The notes under the pieces: model-generated | What the model was told of the DNA's origin: nothing | Databases searched by the model: none | Seen by the model: only the letters and a program-made list of their open reading frames with translations | Origin: Tupaia tana | Lineage: Eukaryota; Chordata; Mammalia; Scandentia; Tupaiidae | Direction of reading: 5' to 3' | NCBI GenBank assembly: GCA_026018925.1 | Contig: JAKSZU010000008.1 | Location: 5,384,415 to 5,448,414 of the forward strand | Length of the DNA stretch: 64,000 nucleotides | Program-made: the position numbers and the translations under genes | Shown: piece by piece, positions 43,042 to 54,363 of the stretch | Layout of the letters: every line of letters starts with the position of its first letter | How positions within the stretch are numbered: position 1 is the first letter of the stretch

Positions 43042-44254
43042 AGAAAAGACTGTAACGAGTACATAAACATGGGTTTCTGATGTTTTCCTTCCTGGCTAAA
43101 GAAAAACAAAATGCTGATGCCATGTTATTCCACTGGGACAAGTCCAGCAGAAGTCAAGACCCTCCATTGTTTCAAGCTTTCACTAAGCTTGTTACCAATG
43201 AAATGTGATCTATCTTTGTATTACAACAATGTCAATCAATATCTAATTACATTCGGCTTTCTCCTCTAGACATAGCCACTGCAGCTTTCTGTGATTCATG
43301 TGCTGACTCCCCAGAAGTCTCTGTGATCTTGGGGCTGAGCTGATGGGGCCAGGGCTGAGCCCCTGACTCCCCTCTCTGCTGCTTGTATGTCAGCTAGAAG
43401 TAGTTTCAGAAGATGAGATCTACAGCCCACTACTCTGAATGAATTCAGGGCCTTAAGTTTTAAGAGGGGGGAATATAATAGGAAGCCAGACGGAAATGAG
43501 CAGGCCACCTCGAGATAATAATAGGACATCTGTCTCATCAATCACAGCTTACAAGGAATTATGACCAGACCCTTTGTGAAAACTTCCTTCTCCCACCTGG
43601 CTCCCGGAACCAAGAGAGGAAAAGTTATCTCACCAGGATGCTAGGTCAACATCCTAATTCTCACTGGGGCAATAAATTAAAAGGGCAGATTATACAAATA
43701 TAGAGGCTTATTCCTTCAAAGTCCACACTGGGCATGTGCGATTAGGTAATCAGATTCCTCAAATTATTTACCTAAAAGAGAGGTGTGCAATGCAGGTGGA
43801 CGCCCACAAAGACCCAAACAAAAGAAGCAGCTATTATGGATTTCCCCTACTAAATATTTGTTACCAAAGTTCACAATGAAAGTGACATCCAATCCATTCC
43901 AAAGTGTAGCAGTTGTTACCTTAGCAACGGGCCCACCCAAAAGTCTCTGGGTACACTTTTCTTTTAACTTTGGCTGGTACCTCTCACCCTTCCAAGCTGC
44001 TTGGGAACTCGCCTCTTTTTTTTTAAACTCTGCTTTACTATCTTCTCTGCATCCACAGCTCTAATTCTTCATGAGCATTGGACAAGAACCAGTACTCCTG
44101 CCTCAATAACGTAAGACCCTGTTAAGAGTGCTTATTTCTTTCTGTCACTTTCAAGAAAGAAATTAACTATTTTTTTCTTTAAAAAGTGTTAGTGAAGTGG
44201 TGTAGTGGGGCAATAGGGCTTGTGCATGGATGGTAAAAGAATTTACCAGAGACA
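43042..44254. other. Unrecognised stretch
   Basis: No SINE, LTR pair or exon recognised in about 1.2 kb. Confidence 0.35.
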
Positions 44255-44267
44255 GAAATGTGAGCAT

Positions 44268-44499
44268 GGGAGCCAGAAGGTAGTTTAGTGGTCCAGGACT
44301 GTGGATGACCACATTTTGAGTCCTGGTTCTGGTGGCTTGAAACTCATGCTGGGCACATGAGCGTGTGTGCCCAAACTCCCTAGAGGAGAACAAAGGAGAA
44401 GGGATTGCAGAGGTGATTTCTTGCTTTCTTTCTCTCTGTCTCTCCAGCAAGCACACATGCCTTATGGCAAAAATCTCTCAAAGGAAGAAAAAGAAAAAA
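44268..44499 (+). repeat. SINE-A with target duplication
   Basis: 'gggagccagaaggtagttta', 'ggcttgaaactcatgctggg', a shortened core, 'gccttatggcaaaaatctct'. 'atgtgagcatg' occurs on both flanks. Confidence 0.85.
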
Positions 44500-44512
44500 G
44501 ACATGTGAGCAT

Positions 44513-44960
44513 GAGCAGAAGATTTTATTAGAGCTTGGGTGACCTTGTCTAGGAGACACCAGGAGAGACCGGGCAAGGAGCTCAGATGACACCTGAGCGA
44601 GTAGATTTGCACCTTTTGGTGGAGTAAGTCTCCGTTTTATGGTCTCAGTCATGGGGGAGAGTAAGGATAAATTCTGCAAGCTGCAGTGTGGATGGGGGCT
44701 GGTCATTTCCCAAGAATGCAGGGTGCCTGTCAGCCTCGGGTGATTGCTGACTGCTGGAGGTGGAGCCCGAGGGACCGTCTCTCTTCCCTGTTGTCAGAGC
44801 TTATCTAGGGGCTGGCCTTTATCCTGAGCCCTTAACCTGAGCATGTTTGCTTATGCCCCTGGGTAAAGCTTATCTTCGGCCCTCTTTATTAACCCCTGCT
44901 TGCCTAGTTCCTTATGAACCTTCCACAGTTGGCGGCTCTTCTTAAAAGAGCGGTATGTCT
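44513..44960 (-). repeat. Possible solo LTR
   Basis: An antisense AATAAA ('agattttattagagc') near the left end and a GC-mixed body suggest an LTR in minus orientation. No clear TG...CA pair or duplication is seen. Confidence 0.3.
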
Positions 44961-45009
44961 CCTGGGTCCCAGCCTTCATTTACACAGGCAGGTGCTCTGT
45001 GTGGGCCAT

Positions 45010-46426
45010 CTTCACTTAACGACCACGTTACATTCCCACCTATGACTAGGGCATCAAGCGAATTGGTCGGTAAGTGAGGACCTTAAAGACAGATGTATTG
45101 TGGTATGTCACGGCACGATATGTATTTTTCAACGCATACCATCCAACACCACACTAGAATCATATCATTCTCTCCATACAAAAGGCATATATTAGATAAG
45201 CACCAGAAAGTGGCAAGACACTTTAATATAACACAATAATATAAATCTGGTGTAATCATTTTTATTTATTCTGAATACTACTATGGGTGCACAAAAAAGC
45301 ACAAATGTATCAATGAAATATGTAGTCTTGTATGATTATGAACACTTTGTGTAGTGAATAGTAACCTACAGCAGGAACAAGACAAAGACCAAAAATGGGG
45401 ATTCTGGAGACTCACACAGAGTGGGGAAGGAAATTCCAGAGACTCCCAGACTGAGGAAGGAGATTCTGGAGACTCACAGACTAGGAAAGGAGATTTTGGA
45501 GACTCAGACTGGGGAAGGGGATTCTGGAGACTCACAGACTAGGAAAGGAGATTCTGGAGACTCAGACTGGGGAAGGGGATTCTGGAGACTCACAGACTGG
45601 GAAAGGAGATTCTGGAGACTCACAGACTAGGGGAGGAGATTCTGGAGACTCACAGACTAGGAAAGGAGATTCTGGAGACTCACAGACTAGGGGAGGAGAT
45701 TCTGGAGACTCACAGACTAGGGAAGGGGATTCTGGAGACTCACAGACTGGGGAAGGAGATTCTGGAGACTCACAGACTGGGAAAGGAGATTCTGGAGACT
45801 CAGACTGGGGAAGGAGATTCTGGAGACTCAGACTGGGGAAGGAGATTCTGGAGACTCAGACTGGGGAAGGAGATTCTGGAGACTCACAGACTAGGCAAGG
45901 AAATTCCAGAGACTCACCGAATGAGGAAGGGGATTCTGGAAACTCACAGGCTGAGGAAGGCGATTCTAGAGACTCACATAGACTGAGTAAGGAGATTCTG
46001 GAGACTCACAGACTGGGGAAGAGGATTCTGGAGACTCACAGACTGAGGAAAAGGATTCTGGAGACTCACAGACTGAGGAAGGGGAGTCTGGAGACTCATA
46101 GACTAGGGAAGGAGATTCTGGAGACTCACAGACTAGGGAAGGAAATTCCAGAGACTCAGACAGGGGAAGGGGATTCTGGAGACTCACCGAATGAGGAAAG
46201 GGATTCTGGAGACTCATATAGACTGGGGAAGGGGATTCTGGAGACTCACCGAATGAGAAAAGGGATTCTGGAGACTCACACAGACTGGGGAAGAGGATTC
46301 TGGAGACTCACAGAATGAGGAAAAGGAGTCTGGAGACTCACAGGCTGAGGAAGGGGATTCCTTGCACTAGAGAAAGTCTGGTTGAAAGTCTGAGTGGTTG
46401 TTAAGCAGGCAGGTCATTAAGTGAAG
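45010..46426. mobile_element. DNA-transposon-like unit containing a minisatellite
   Basis: Its ends form an inverted repeat: 'cttcacttaacgacc' (45010-45024) and 'ggtcattaagtgaag' (46412-46426), one mismatch in 15. The 'acttaacgac' style recalls Tigger-type ends. The left inner part (45030-45395) is AT-rich. The rest is the 30-bp minisatellite. No transposase frame. Confidence 0.55.
45399..46363 (+). repeat. 30-bp minisatellite, about 32 copies
   Basis: Unit 'gattctggagactcacagac' plus 'tggggaagga', with a 27-bp variant lacking a CAC/ACA step. Frames on both strands give repeated peptides (for example VCESPES on the minus strand) and are not genes. Confidence 0.95.
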
Positions 46427-47197
46427 AGAGTGCATTTCTTGAGTACTTCAGGAAATAGCCCTAGACTTAGAAGCATATAATGACCAGTAATGATCAAACT
46501 TCAAAAATTTTGGTACAAAAACCTATTCTAAGAGAGCACCTGAAAATGTAACTTTCAACACAATAGAGGTATGACTGAAAAAATGGCTGAAATTCGTCAT
46601 TGAACTGAAAGTATTGCCAAAGGTACAATGGCTTATGGCCATATTTTTAAGATCTTTTTAATTTCCAAAGGAATTTTCTCTATTTTGAAGGTTTCATAAA
46701 TGCCATTAATCCTGGGGCATTATAAACTCTCAATATTTTGGATGGAAATTAAGGAATTTTTAAAAATGCACTAAAAACAATACTGCAGTTTATTACTAGA
46801 GTGATTTTATTTTAGTGTTTTTTTACACTAAAATTAACTCACACTTTAATTCCATTTTTTCATGAACTTTGTAAGTCCTCTTGTATATCATTGAGATTTC
46901 GGAGGCCCTCACATGTGGCCGATACAGAATTACTGAGCATGCACATCTCCTTCCCCCAGTGTATATACACGCTGTCCAGTTGTCACAGGGTGGAGAGTCA
47001 AGCCATACTGTGTAAAATCTTTGGTTCTTTAGGCCTAGAGTGATTTTAGCTCAAGCTTGGCCAATATTTTTCCTGAATTTCTTGCCAAACTGATTGGTTT
47101 CTTAGAATTCCACACAATACCAAAGCTTGTTTGGGTAACAATGGCATTTGCATGTTTCCAGCAGAGAATTTCTTATAATATAACCATTTGTAGTTAT
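46427..47197. other. Unrecognised stretch; MITE-like piece near 46790-46880
   Basis: Around 46800-46880 'ctttaattccattttttcat' and 'gaactttgtaagtcctcttg' resemble one half of the mariner-like MITE at 52620-53015. The rest is not recognised. Confidence 0.35.
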
Positions 47198-47211
47198 AGA
47201 AATAGTTTCTT
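47198..47211 (+). repeat. Target duplication, 5' copy, of the half-L1
   Basis: 'agaaatagtttctt' precedes the element and recurs at 49959-49972 after its A-tail. Confidence 0.85.
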
Positions 47212-47213
47212 GT

Positions 47214-47700
47214 TTCTCTGAGCAGACCTCCTCATGGCTACTGGGAACTAGATTTTTCAGGGAACAGGAGAAATGAAGATTTTCTACTCATAATTCAGCC
47301 TCCAGCAAGCAGAGCTAGTGTGGCAGGAGAGTTGAGCCCTTCTCTGAGCAGACCTCCTCATGGCTACTGGGAACTAGATTTTTCAGGGAACAGGAGAAAT
47401 GAAGATTTTCTACTCATAATTCAGCCTCCAGCAAGCAGAGCTAGTGTGGTAGGGAGCCCCTCTGGCCTTTTATCTCTGTCTCTGTGTCTCTGAGGTCTCT
47501 GTCTCTCTCTGCTCCTGTCTCCTCATTTTTTGGGGGGTAATTTTTCCTTTTTACAATTTTTTTTAAAGGCAAAGTTTTTCTCTGGCTCTCAGCTCCTCCT
47601 ATTGTTTTGTTAATAATCCCTTCTGCTTCTTCCTCCCAGGCAGGAGAGTTGAGCCCTTCTCTGAGCAGACTCCTCATGGCTACTGGGAACTAGCGCGCCG
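47214..47700 (+). promoter_or_regulatory. Tandem 5' UTR modules of the half-L1
   Basis: The segment starting 'ttctctgagcagacctcctc' occurs at 47214 and 47340 (126-bp period, nearly identical) and a short third copy begins at 47658. Repeated 5' monomers act as promoters in rodent L1s. The same role here is inference. Confidence 0.6.
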
Positions 47701-48007
47701 CGCGGTTTTCTGTTTTGCGATTTTTTTCTTTAAAAAAAAAAAGAAAAGTACTTACATTTTTTTATTTTTTTGTCTGTTTTTCTCTCTTTTTGTTGTTGTT
47801 TCTCTCTCTCTTTTTCATTTTCCTTTTTCTTGTCTCTCTACCCAATATCTACTAAATCTGCTGCACCAGCGATCACAACAGAACGGCAAACAGATTCTAG
47901 AACACGTCTGTCTGCTTGTTCCTGTACATTGAGGCTTAATTTCAAGAATTTGCAAGAAACACGCCATTCATCAGATGACAAGAAATCACCGCCGGATCAC
48001 GAGAAAC

Positions 48008-48976
48008 ATGGGAAAACGAGAAAATACCTCTCCTCCACGGGAAAAGAGTAACTCTCCTTCATCCACAAGCAGTTCGGTGAAAGTCATGGAAATGTCTGAT
48101 AAGGAATTTAGAGCATTCGTAATGTCGAAGCTAACAGAGATGGAAGAAAAGAGAGATAATGAACTGCTAAAGAGAAAGGAGAAAGAAGTTGCCGAGTTCC
48201 AGGAGATGAGGAAATTCTTGCAAGATCTAAAAGAGGAATTACACACTTTACAAAAGACTCAAACGGAACTGCTAGAGATCAAGTCTATAATACAAGAAGT
48301 CAAAATCTCCCTAGAAAGTATTAAAAGCAGACTAGATTATTCAGAAAATAGAATCTCAGATGTAGAAGAGAAAATGGCTGGCTTAGAAAAATCCACCACA
48401 AAGACTGAGAAAATGGCTCAAAAATTTGAGAATGATATGCGAGAAGTACTGGATACCATCAAACGTCCAAATATCCGGATAATTGGCATTCCAGAAGGTG
48501 AAGAGACCCATAAGGGCATTGATAATCTATTCCATGAAATCCTGCAAGAAAACTTTCCAAACCTAGAGAGGCATTCGAAGATCCAGTCCCAGGAAATACA
48601 AAGGACTCCAAATAGAATCAACCCAAGAAGATCTTCTCCAAGACACATTATAGCCAAGTTGACCAAAACTGCAGACAAAGACAAGATACTAAGATTGGCA
48701 AGAGAGAAACATCAAGTTACCTACAAAGGACATCCCATCAGGCTAACAGCAGATCTCTCATCGGAAACAATGCGAGCGAGGAGAGAATGGGAAAATATAT
48801 TCAAAGTGTTACGAGAGAAGCAATTTCAGCCAAGAATACTGTACCCGGCAAGATTATCTTTCAGGTGGGAAGAAAAGACAAGAACATTCTCAGATAAACA
48901 AAACCTGAAAGAATTTACCAACACCAGACCAGATCTCCAAGAAGTTCTCAAGGGTGTGTTGTATCAAGAAAATTAA
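48008..48976 (+). CDS. L1-type ORF1 protein, intact
   Basis: 322 codons from the ATG at 48008 (MGKRENTSPPREKS). I prefer it to the in-frame ATG at 47975 because ORF1p usually begins MGK and the context aacATGG is a good initiation site. Order: basic N-terminus; long coiled coil, residues about 40-145, for trimer formation; RRM-like domain with RPNIRIIGIPEGEE; C-terminal nucleic-acid-binding domain with PRHIIAKLTKTADKDKIL and ARREWENIF. Family role: RNA-binding chaperone that coats L1 RNA. The length is close to full L1 ORF1p. No stop or shift, so selection on ORF1 until recently is possible. Confidence 0.93.
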   Translation: MGKRENTSPPREKSNSPSSTSSSVKVMEMSDKEFRAFVMSKLTEMEEKRDNELLKRKEKEVAEFQEMRKFLQDLKEELHTLQKTQTELLEIKSIIQEVKISLESIKSRLDYSENRISDVEEKMAGLEKSTTKTEKMAQKFENDMREVLDTIKRPNIRIIGIPEGEETHKGIDNLFHEILQENFPNLERHSKIQSQEIQRTPNRINPRRSSPRHIIAKLTKTADKDKILRLAREKHQVTYKGHPIRLTADLSSETMRARREWENIFKVLREKQFQPRILYPARLSFRWEEKTRTFSDKQNLKEFTNTRPDLQEVLKGVLYQEN

Positions 48977-49958
48977 TCACAGACACATGGAAATAAGAGT
49001 CCAAAAACTATGAAAGTGGCCAACTTAATCATAGGGACAAGTATGGAGTTGAATATTATATCCTAGAATTTAATCAGGAAAATTGAACCAGAACAGAAGA
49101 TAAAAGTACATGAGACTGATAGGTTCATGCACCTACCATTTGAACAGAATCCTAACTTGTTTCCTGGCTTTAAGCAAAGTTCCTTGGCACTTCTTTGAGT
49201 TAAGTTAAAACTGGTTTTCTTAGTAGTAATGAGTGAACTCAACACTGAAAGTAGTTAGATTATGTAGGAAATTGTGTGATCAATGCAATGTGGGTGGGAA
49301 GGGAATGAAGGGCAATTGTAGACACTGGAGGTGGTGTGAGAGAAGGGTGGGAAGGGACAGAAGGTCAGAAAGAGGGGTGGAAGTAATTCTAGGAACTAGT
49401 AATGGAAAATTTTTTGTAATGTGCATGAGTTTATCACTATGCAGTGTGTACTGGATGGGAGATTGCATTTTGTATGCTGTGATGAAGCTTAGGGAAGGAA
49501 TGTAAATTGAGTTACAAAAAAAAAAAAAGTTTCAGAAAAAAAAAATATATATATACCTAATGACTGCAGTGGGATATGTAGCCACAGCTAGGTGCTACTT
49601 TATAGGATGCGTAAAGTAAGACTTGTGTTCATGGAAATGTGGGTATCACCTGTGTTTGCTATGAGGGTATTTGGATTGATTAGGGTCTTTGGCGATACAA
49701 TAAATGTGAGGAGAAAACAGTATAGAAAGCAAACATACATACCAGAGACTGTCGGAGGAGAGTGGGAGATGGCAGAGGGTAAGAGGTAGAGAATCAAGGA
49801 TGGGGGGAAAAAAAGCAAAACATACAGAAGACAAGAAATGTAAGATCATTTACTGACAATAACATGTTTGTTGATGTGCTTGATTGAGACGATATATAGT
49901 GTACTTTGGATGGAAAATAAATTAATTAATTAATTAATTAATTAAAAAAAAAAAAAAA

Positions 49959-49972
49959 AGAAATAGTTTCTT
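49959..49972 (+). repeat. Target duplication, 3' copy, of the half-L1
   Basis: Second copy of 'agaaatagtttctt'. It extends to 'ttcttctg', which is also duplicated around the neighbouring SINE. Confidence 0.85.
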
Positions 49973-49975
49973 CTG

Positions 49976-50168
49976 GGCAACCAGCAGGTGGAGTGGTGGT
50001 TAAGACACTGGACACCCCCTCATGACTGACCACAGTTTAAGTCCCAGACCTAGTGGCTTGCTTTTTCACTTCCTTTCTCTCTCTCTCTCTGTGTGTCTCT
50101 CTCTGGTCAAATTAAAATAAATGAATGAATCAGTAAAATTAAATTAAAAAATTCTAAAAACAAGAAAG
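49976..50168 (+). repeat. SINE-B inserted beside the half-L1
   Basis: Body from 'ggcaaccagcaggtggagtg' to an A-rich tail. It is flanked by 'gaaatagtttcttctg' at 49960-49975 and 50169-50184, overlapping the duplication of the half-L1. Confidence 0.9.
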
Positions 50169-50267
50169 GAAATAGTTTCTTCTGACAAGTGAAGAAATTA
50201 ACTTTGTGTACTTTCTCAGGGAAGTATTTTTTTGTAAGCTGTTATAAAAATTAACATTACTAAATAG

Positions 50268-50395
50268 AAGGGTACTTCAGAAAGTTTATGGAAGATTATA
50301 ATTGTATGAATTTATTTTGGTGTGAAAAAAGCGAAATTCATGGATAGCTTTGTCATTATGTGTATCTTCCATGAAGTTTTGAAGATCCTTCTTTT
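50268..50395. mobile_element. Mariner-like MITE
   Basis: Inverted ends: 'gtacttcagaaagtttatgg' against 'cttccatgaagttttgaaga'. The inner 'tttattttggtgtgaaaaaa' is typical of short mariner derivatives in mammals. A small duplication of 'cttttgaagatcc' lies at the right end. Confidence 0.5.
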
Positions 50396-50994
50396 GAAGA
50401 TCCTTCTTCAAAAATGTAGTTTGTCCTTTAAGAGTTTATAGATAGATTATTACCTGCATTCAATCATTTTACATCTCTATATCGCACATGTTTCCAAGGT
50501 ACGCCTTACAGATGGAGTTCTACTTTTCCTCATTACTAACATATCTGTGAAATAAAGAATAAAATTATTTCCTAACTTTCTCGTCCTCTCTTCTTTAAAA
50601 AAAACATGGTAAGAGTATATATCAAATATATCTATACATTCAAATAGATTTAATAAAAATTACTCTTAAATGTTCCTTACTTCCACGTGTGAGGATATAT
50701 TGCAAATGTCCACACATCACAGAGTTGCTACTAAGCTGTAAGTTTGGGATTAATATTTGACTGTTTTATAGTAATAAGCGAACATGTATGCTATATAACA
50801 TAAATGGGAAAAGAGCAGAAGTTAATATTCTAAAACTGTGGAGCATTGAAAAGCATTGTGTTAATTGCCTATTGTATGCTGGTATAGTTAAAATCTTGTT
50901 GAGAAAAACATGATGCATTCATATAGAAATAGCACCATGAGAGGAAAAGAGAGTGTGTGTGCCAAAGGATCCATGCAGCAGGATTTAGGACTTT
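50396..50994. other. AT-rich stretch without a recognised feature
   Basis: Nothing recognised. Confidence 0.35.
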
Positions 50995-51210
50995 GGAGAG
51001 GCCCCTGGTGGCACTGTCGGAGCAAACTGAGCAGCAGTGAGCCACACAGCCGGCTGTGGGCTGGCTCTGCACTGACTGTGTGCACGTGTGCCCCAAACCC
51101 TAACGAGATGGAGCGATGAGGAAAGAGGACCGCGAGACACTTTTCTCTTTCTCCGCATGCATTCTCTCATGGAGAAAATGAATTTAATGATAAAAAATAA
51201 ATAAATAAAC
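50995..51210 (+). repeat. Older tRNA-type SINE
   Basis: A loosely matched copy with 'gactgtgtgcacgtgtgccc', 'tgaggaaagaggaccgcgag', CT-rich part, 'gcattctctcatgg', AAATAAA tail. Similar in plan to 52666-52925. Confidence 0.45.
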
Positions 51211-52027
51211 ATGGAGACCCTACGAGGCAGCGTATGAAAGTGTCCCTCCTGAGAGCATGCTCTGTCTCTGAATACGAAGCCTTACCAAGCCCAGGGCTTT
51301 GATATCTTACATACGCACATGGAATTTTATACATATAGTCAACATTACTGATCAGTTGACTGAGTTAATCAAATGAGATTACTTGAGCAATCCTGTTCCA
51401 TTCCAGGAGCTCTTTGCAAGCAGAGAGTTTCCTTGACTTCTGGTAGAAGAGGGAGTCAAACTGAAAGCATGGGAGGGGTTGGGTGGGCCTTTGCTGCCTT
51501 TGAAGATGCAGGACTTTGACAGCTAAGAGAGAACCCCCCAAAAACTGACCAGCAAGAGAGCAGGAACCCTAGATTTCCAGCCCCAGGAACCCCGTATCCC
51601 ACCTCAACTGATATGCCTGAGTAGACGCTTCCCCAGAGCCTCCATCTCCAGGTGCGAGGAGCTGACCCTCGGGTGCAGCTGAGCCTGCCTGACACAGACC
51701 GCAGAGCTGTGGGCTAAGACATGGGCACTGCTATAAGCCACTCAAACCCTGGCAAGCTGCTAAGCTGCCAGAGAAACCTAATAGAGGAATATGTTACACA
51801 GCTCAGGACCACATAAATGCCTCTGCTAACAGAGCAATCACAGCCTGTATTCATCAATTCCTGTTCATAGAAATCGTGAGCCAGACTCTGGCATGGTAGT
51901 TAAGGCAGTTGTGGGACTTCTCTGCCTTAGGATGGTGTGGGACAATTCCATCATGAATCCCTTCCTTTGCATGTACGGTTATCCTGCTGCTTCTGTTCCT
52001 CTGAAGAACCCTGGCCAATACAGACTC
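51211..52027. other. Mostly unrecognised; possible LTR end at about 51895-52022
   Basis: The end 'ctctgaagaaccctggccaa' followed by 'tacag' is typical of several mammalian LTRs, but no start is identified. Confidence 0.3.
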
Positions 52028-52482
52028 AGGTACCAAGATGGTGTGGTTTGGACGATGGTTGGTTCCCCAACCATTTATGTGCTGGAATTTGACCCCTAAT
52101 GTAATGGTACTGGGAGGTGGTGAGACCTTTAAAAGGATGACTTGCCTTCGATATGGGTGGGCACTTCACCAGGTTGGCATGTGAGTCAGTGGCTTGCCTT
52201 TCCTGTCGGTAGCACCATTCCATCCGCTGGGGATGTAAAAGGATGGAGGGAGAAAGTGGAAAGCCACTTTTCCCCTTCTCCATTTCTCTGTGCCTGTCCC
52301 CCTCTGCACACGCCTCCTGACCTGCTGCTTCTCTTGACCACGTGGTGATGAGCACCAGAGGCCAGCTGGTCCCTTAGACTTTCTGGCCACCAGAATTGTG
52401 AGCCCAATAAACCTCAATTCATTATAAGTCACCCAGACTTGGGTGTTTCTGTTTAGCAACACAATAGAGGACTAAGACAGTG
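52028..52482 (+). repeat. MaLR-type solo LTR
   Basis: Recognisable style: 'gtgtggtttggacgatggtt', 'cccctaatgtaatggtactg', 'gggaggtggtgagaccttta', 'gtgagcccaataaacctcaa' (with the AATAAA) and the terminal 'gaggactaagacag'. Old and diverged. Confidence 0.6.
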
Positions 52483-52619
52483 ACATGGCTGGGGGCGTGG
52501 GAGTTCTCGTTCTCAAAGTGAGAGCTAAAGTGTCATTTCAAACATAAATCTGCAATTGATTAGTCAAGATATAGCAATTAGTTATGATTAGTCAAGATAT
52601 AGCAATTAGTTACATGAGG

Positions 52620-53015
52620 GACCTTCAAAAATTCCTGGAAAAATTGAATTAAAGTATGAATTTTGGGGGGACAAGTCCCATAGTACAGTAGCTAAGCACT
52701 GTGCAGAGAAAGCCAGATCTCACATGGTCAGCCAGGGTTCAAATCCTGGCCCTGGCGGCTTACATGCCAGCATGTCCATGTGCCAAGGATCGTGATGGGA
52801 TGGAGAATTAGAAGGAAAAGGAGGTGGCGTGACCAGGCCCCACTTGAGGAAGGCACTTCTCTCTTTCTCTCTCTCTCTTTCTCTCTTGTGCACACATGCA
52901 CCCTCCGGCATAAAAGAAAAAAATTAAATTACTTTGAAGTGAAAATTTTGAAATCCTTATGTAGTTTTTTCATGATATACATTTTTGATTAACTTTTTGA
53001 AGACTCTTACTTTAT
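52620..53015. mobile_element. Mariner-like MITE split by a SINE
   Basis: Left arm 'accttcaaaaattcctgga' (52622-52665) and right arm 'acatttttgattaactttttga' region (52926-53010) match the MITE at 50268-50395, with the SINE at 52666-52925 between them. Confidence 0.5.
52666..52925 (+). repeat. Older tRNA-type SINE
   Basis: Head with box-B-like 'gggttcaaatcctggccctg', 'gcggcttacatgccagcatg', 'gggatggagaattagaagga', CT run, 'cacacatgcaccctccggca', A-rich tail. Distinct from SINE-A in the middle. Confidence 0.65.
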
Positions 53016-54060
53016 AATGATCATTATTCATTATTGTGCATGTTTTATTAATAAAACTTAGTCTTCTATATAATCATTGTAAATGTTAAGTAATGAATAA
53101 TTAAATCATGTTTTAAAGAATTTAAATTTTTGTAATTAACATGAAACGCTATCTACCTCAACCAAGACATATTCCTAAATCCTGGAGCATATAAAAATTA
53201 TAAAATGTGGCCCATAGAAACCTTAAAAGTTACTGCAGGCCCACAGTAGAGAAAGCATTTACTTTGGAGTCCCAGCGGAAACGTCCTTGTGGGTATATTT
53301 GCATTTACCACCCAATATCTGATCCTGTTAACGGATGGGAGAGTGTGGAGCTGCGTTGTGAAGTCCTTGGTTCTTTGGGTCCAGATCACTAAAATTAGAG
53401 ATCTGTCCCTACGCGCAAAATGAAACTGTAACCACGAATGAAGTAGGTAGAAAGAAAGATTGAATAGGAAAGAAAGGAAAGGAAAGAAAGGAAGTACACT
53501 CAAAAGGCTCTTGGGCGGGCAGATTGCCAGGTGGCAACCACCCTTGGTACTAGGTAACCGTTATTTTTATTACTAGAGGTCATGAATATTCATTAGTGGG
53601 AGGCCCCTTACGCTGCCTATGTCCTTCCTTTAGATTTAAACCCACACATTCTTTCCTGCACCTGCACACCTTCCTCACAGGTAAAGAATGAGGAACTTGA
53701 TCACCTACTTGTGCACACCCAATGCGAGCCAGGTTGCCCCAACTAGACTGCCCAATTAATCCATCGCCCTAATGGGAATTAGGGCATTGACCAAAACTCT
53801 TGCTTAGGTCTTTTCAATAAGAAAAAAATCTATGAATCATCCCTGTGTGCTTCCCTCCGGCCCCAAGGAAGAAAAATGGCAAATTGCCTCGCCCTCCTGG
53901 TGCCTGGAGCTAGATGAGCCTTTTGCATTTCTCTTAGGGCTGCCTACCACAATCCCAGAGAGAACTCCTGCTCTGTCAGAAACTGTGAAATTCTGTAGGG
54001 TGCTAAATGCAAAATCAAGTTAAGACATATGATTTGAAAACATTACTCTCATAAATTATG
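53016..54060. other. Unrecognised stretch with a short GAAAG run
   Basis: A purine microsatellite lies at about 53448-53490. Otherwise no repeat or exon recognised. Confidence 0.35.
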
Positions 54061-54077
54061 TAGCATGTATGACTTCT

Positions 54078-54346
54078 TTTTTTTTTTTTTTTGAGAGATT
54101 TTCGCTATAGGGCGCGTGCGCTCGCCAGACAGACAGAGAGAGACTTAGAGACAGAAAGCGAGAAATCACTCTCCAGGGGGGATGGTCACGCCGCAATCCC
54201 TTCTCCTCTATTCTCTTCTCGGGATCTTGGGCACACACACACACACACCCCCGGCGTGAGTTTTAAGCCACCGGGTCCTGGACGCGAACCGCAATCGACT
54301 ACGTGGGAGTCCAGCGACATAGCCATTACGCTAACTGCTGGTTCCC
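54078..54346 (-). repeat. SINE-A, young, 17-bp target duplication
   Basis: T-run, 'tcgctatagggcgcgtgcgc', head ending 'gctaactgctggttccc'. 'tagcatgtatgacttct' lies on both sides (54061-54077, 54347-54363). Confidence 0.95.
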
Positions 54347-54363
54347 TAGCATGTATGACTTCT

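Larger units (their letters stand above)
47212..49958 (+). mobile_element. Half-L1 (HAL1-like) element: L1 with ORF1 but no ORF2
   Basis: 2.75 kb between 14-bp target duplications: tandem 5' modules, 5' UTR, complete ORF1 (48008-48976), then after about 250 nt an L1-style 3' UTR with G-rich segments (49300-49390, 49740-49810), a TTAA repeat and an A-tail. ORF2 (endonuclease and reverse transcriptase, about 3.8 kb in L1) is wholly absent. The duplication shows that the ORF2-less form was itself retrotransposed, so this is not a later deletion. ORF1-only L1 derivatives (HAL1) are known in several mammals; they need reverse transcriptase from elsewhere. Confidence 0.85.

Noticed and set aside
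45281-46217. Repeated SPES-type peptide frames
   Set aside because: They follow the 30-bp unit of the minisatellite, with no start or domain evidence.
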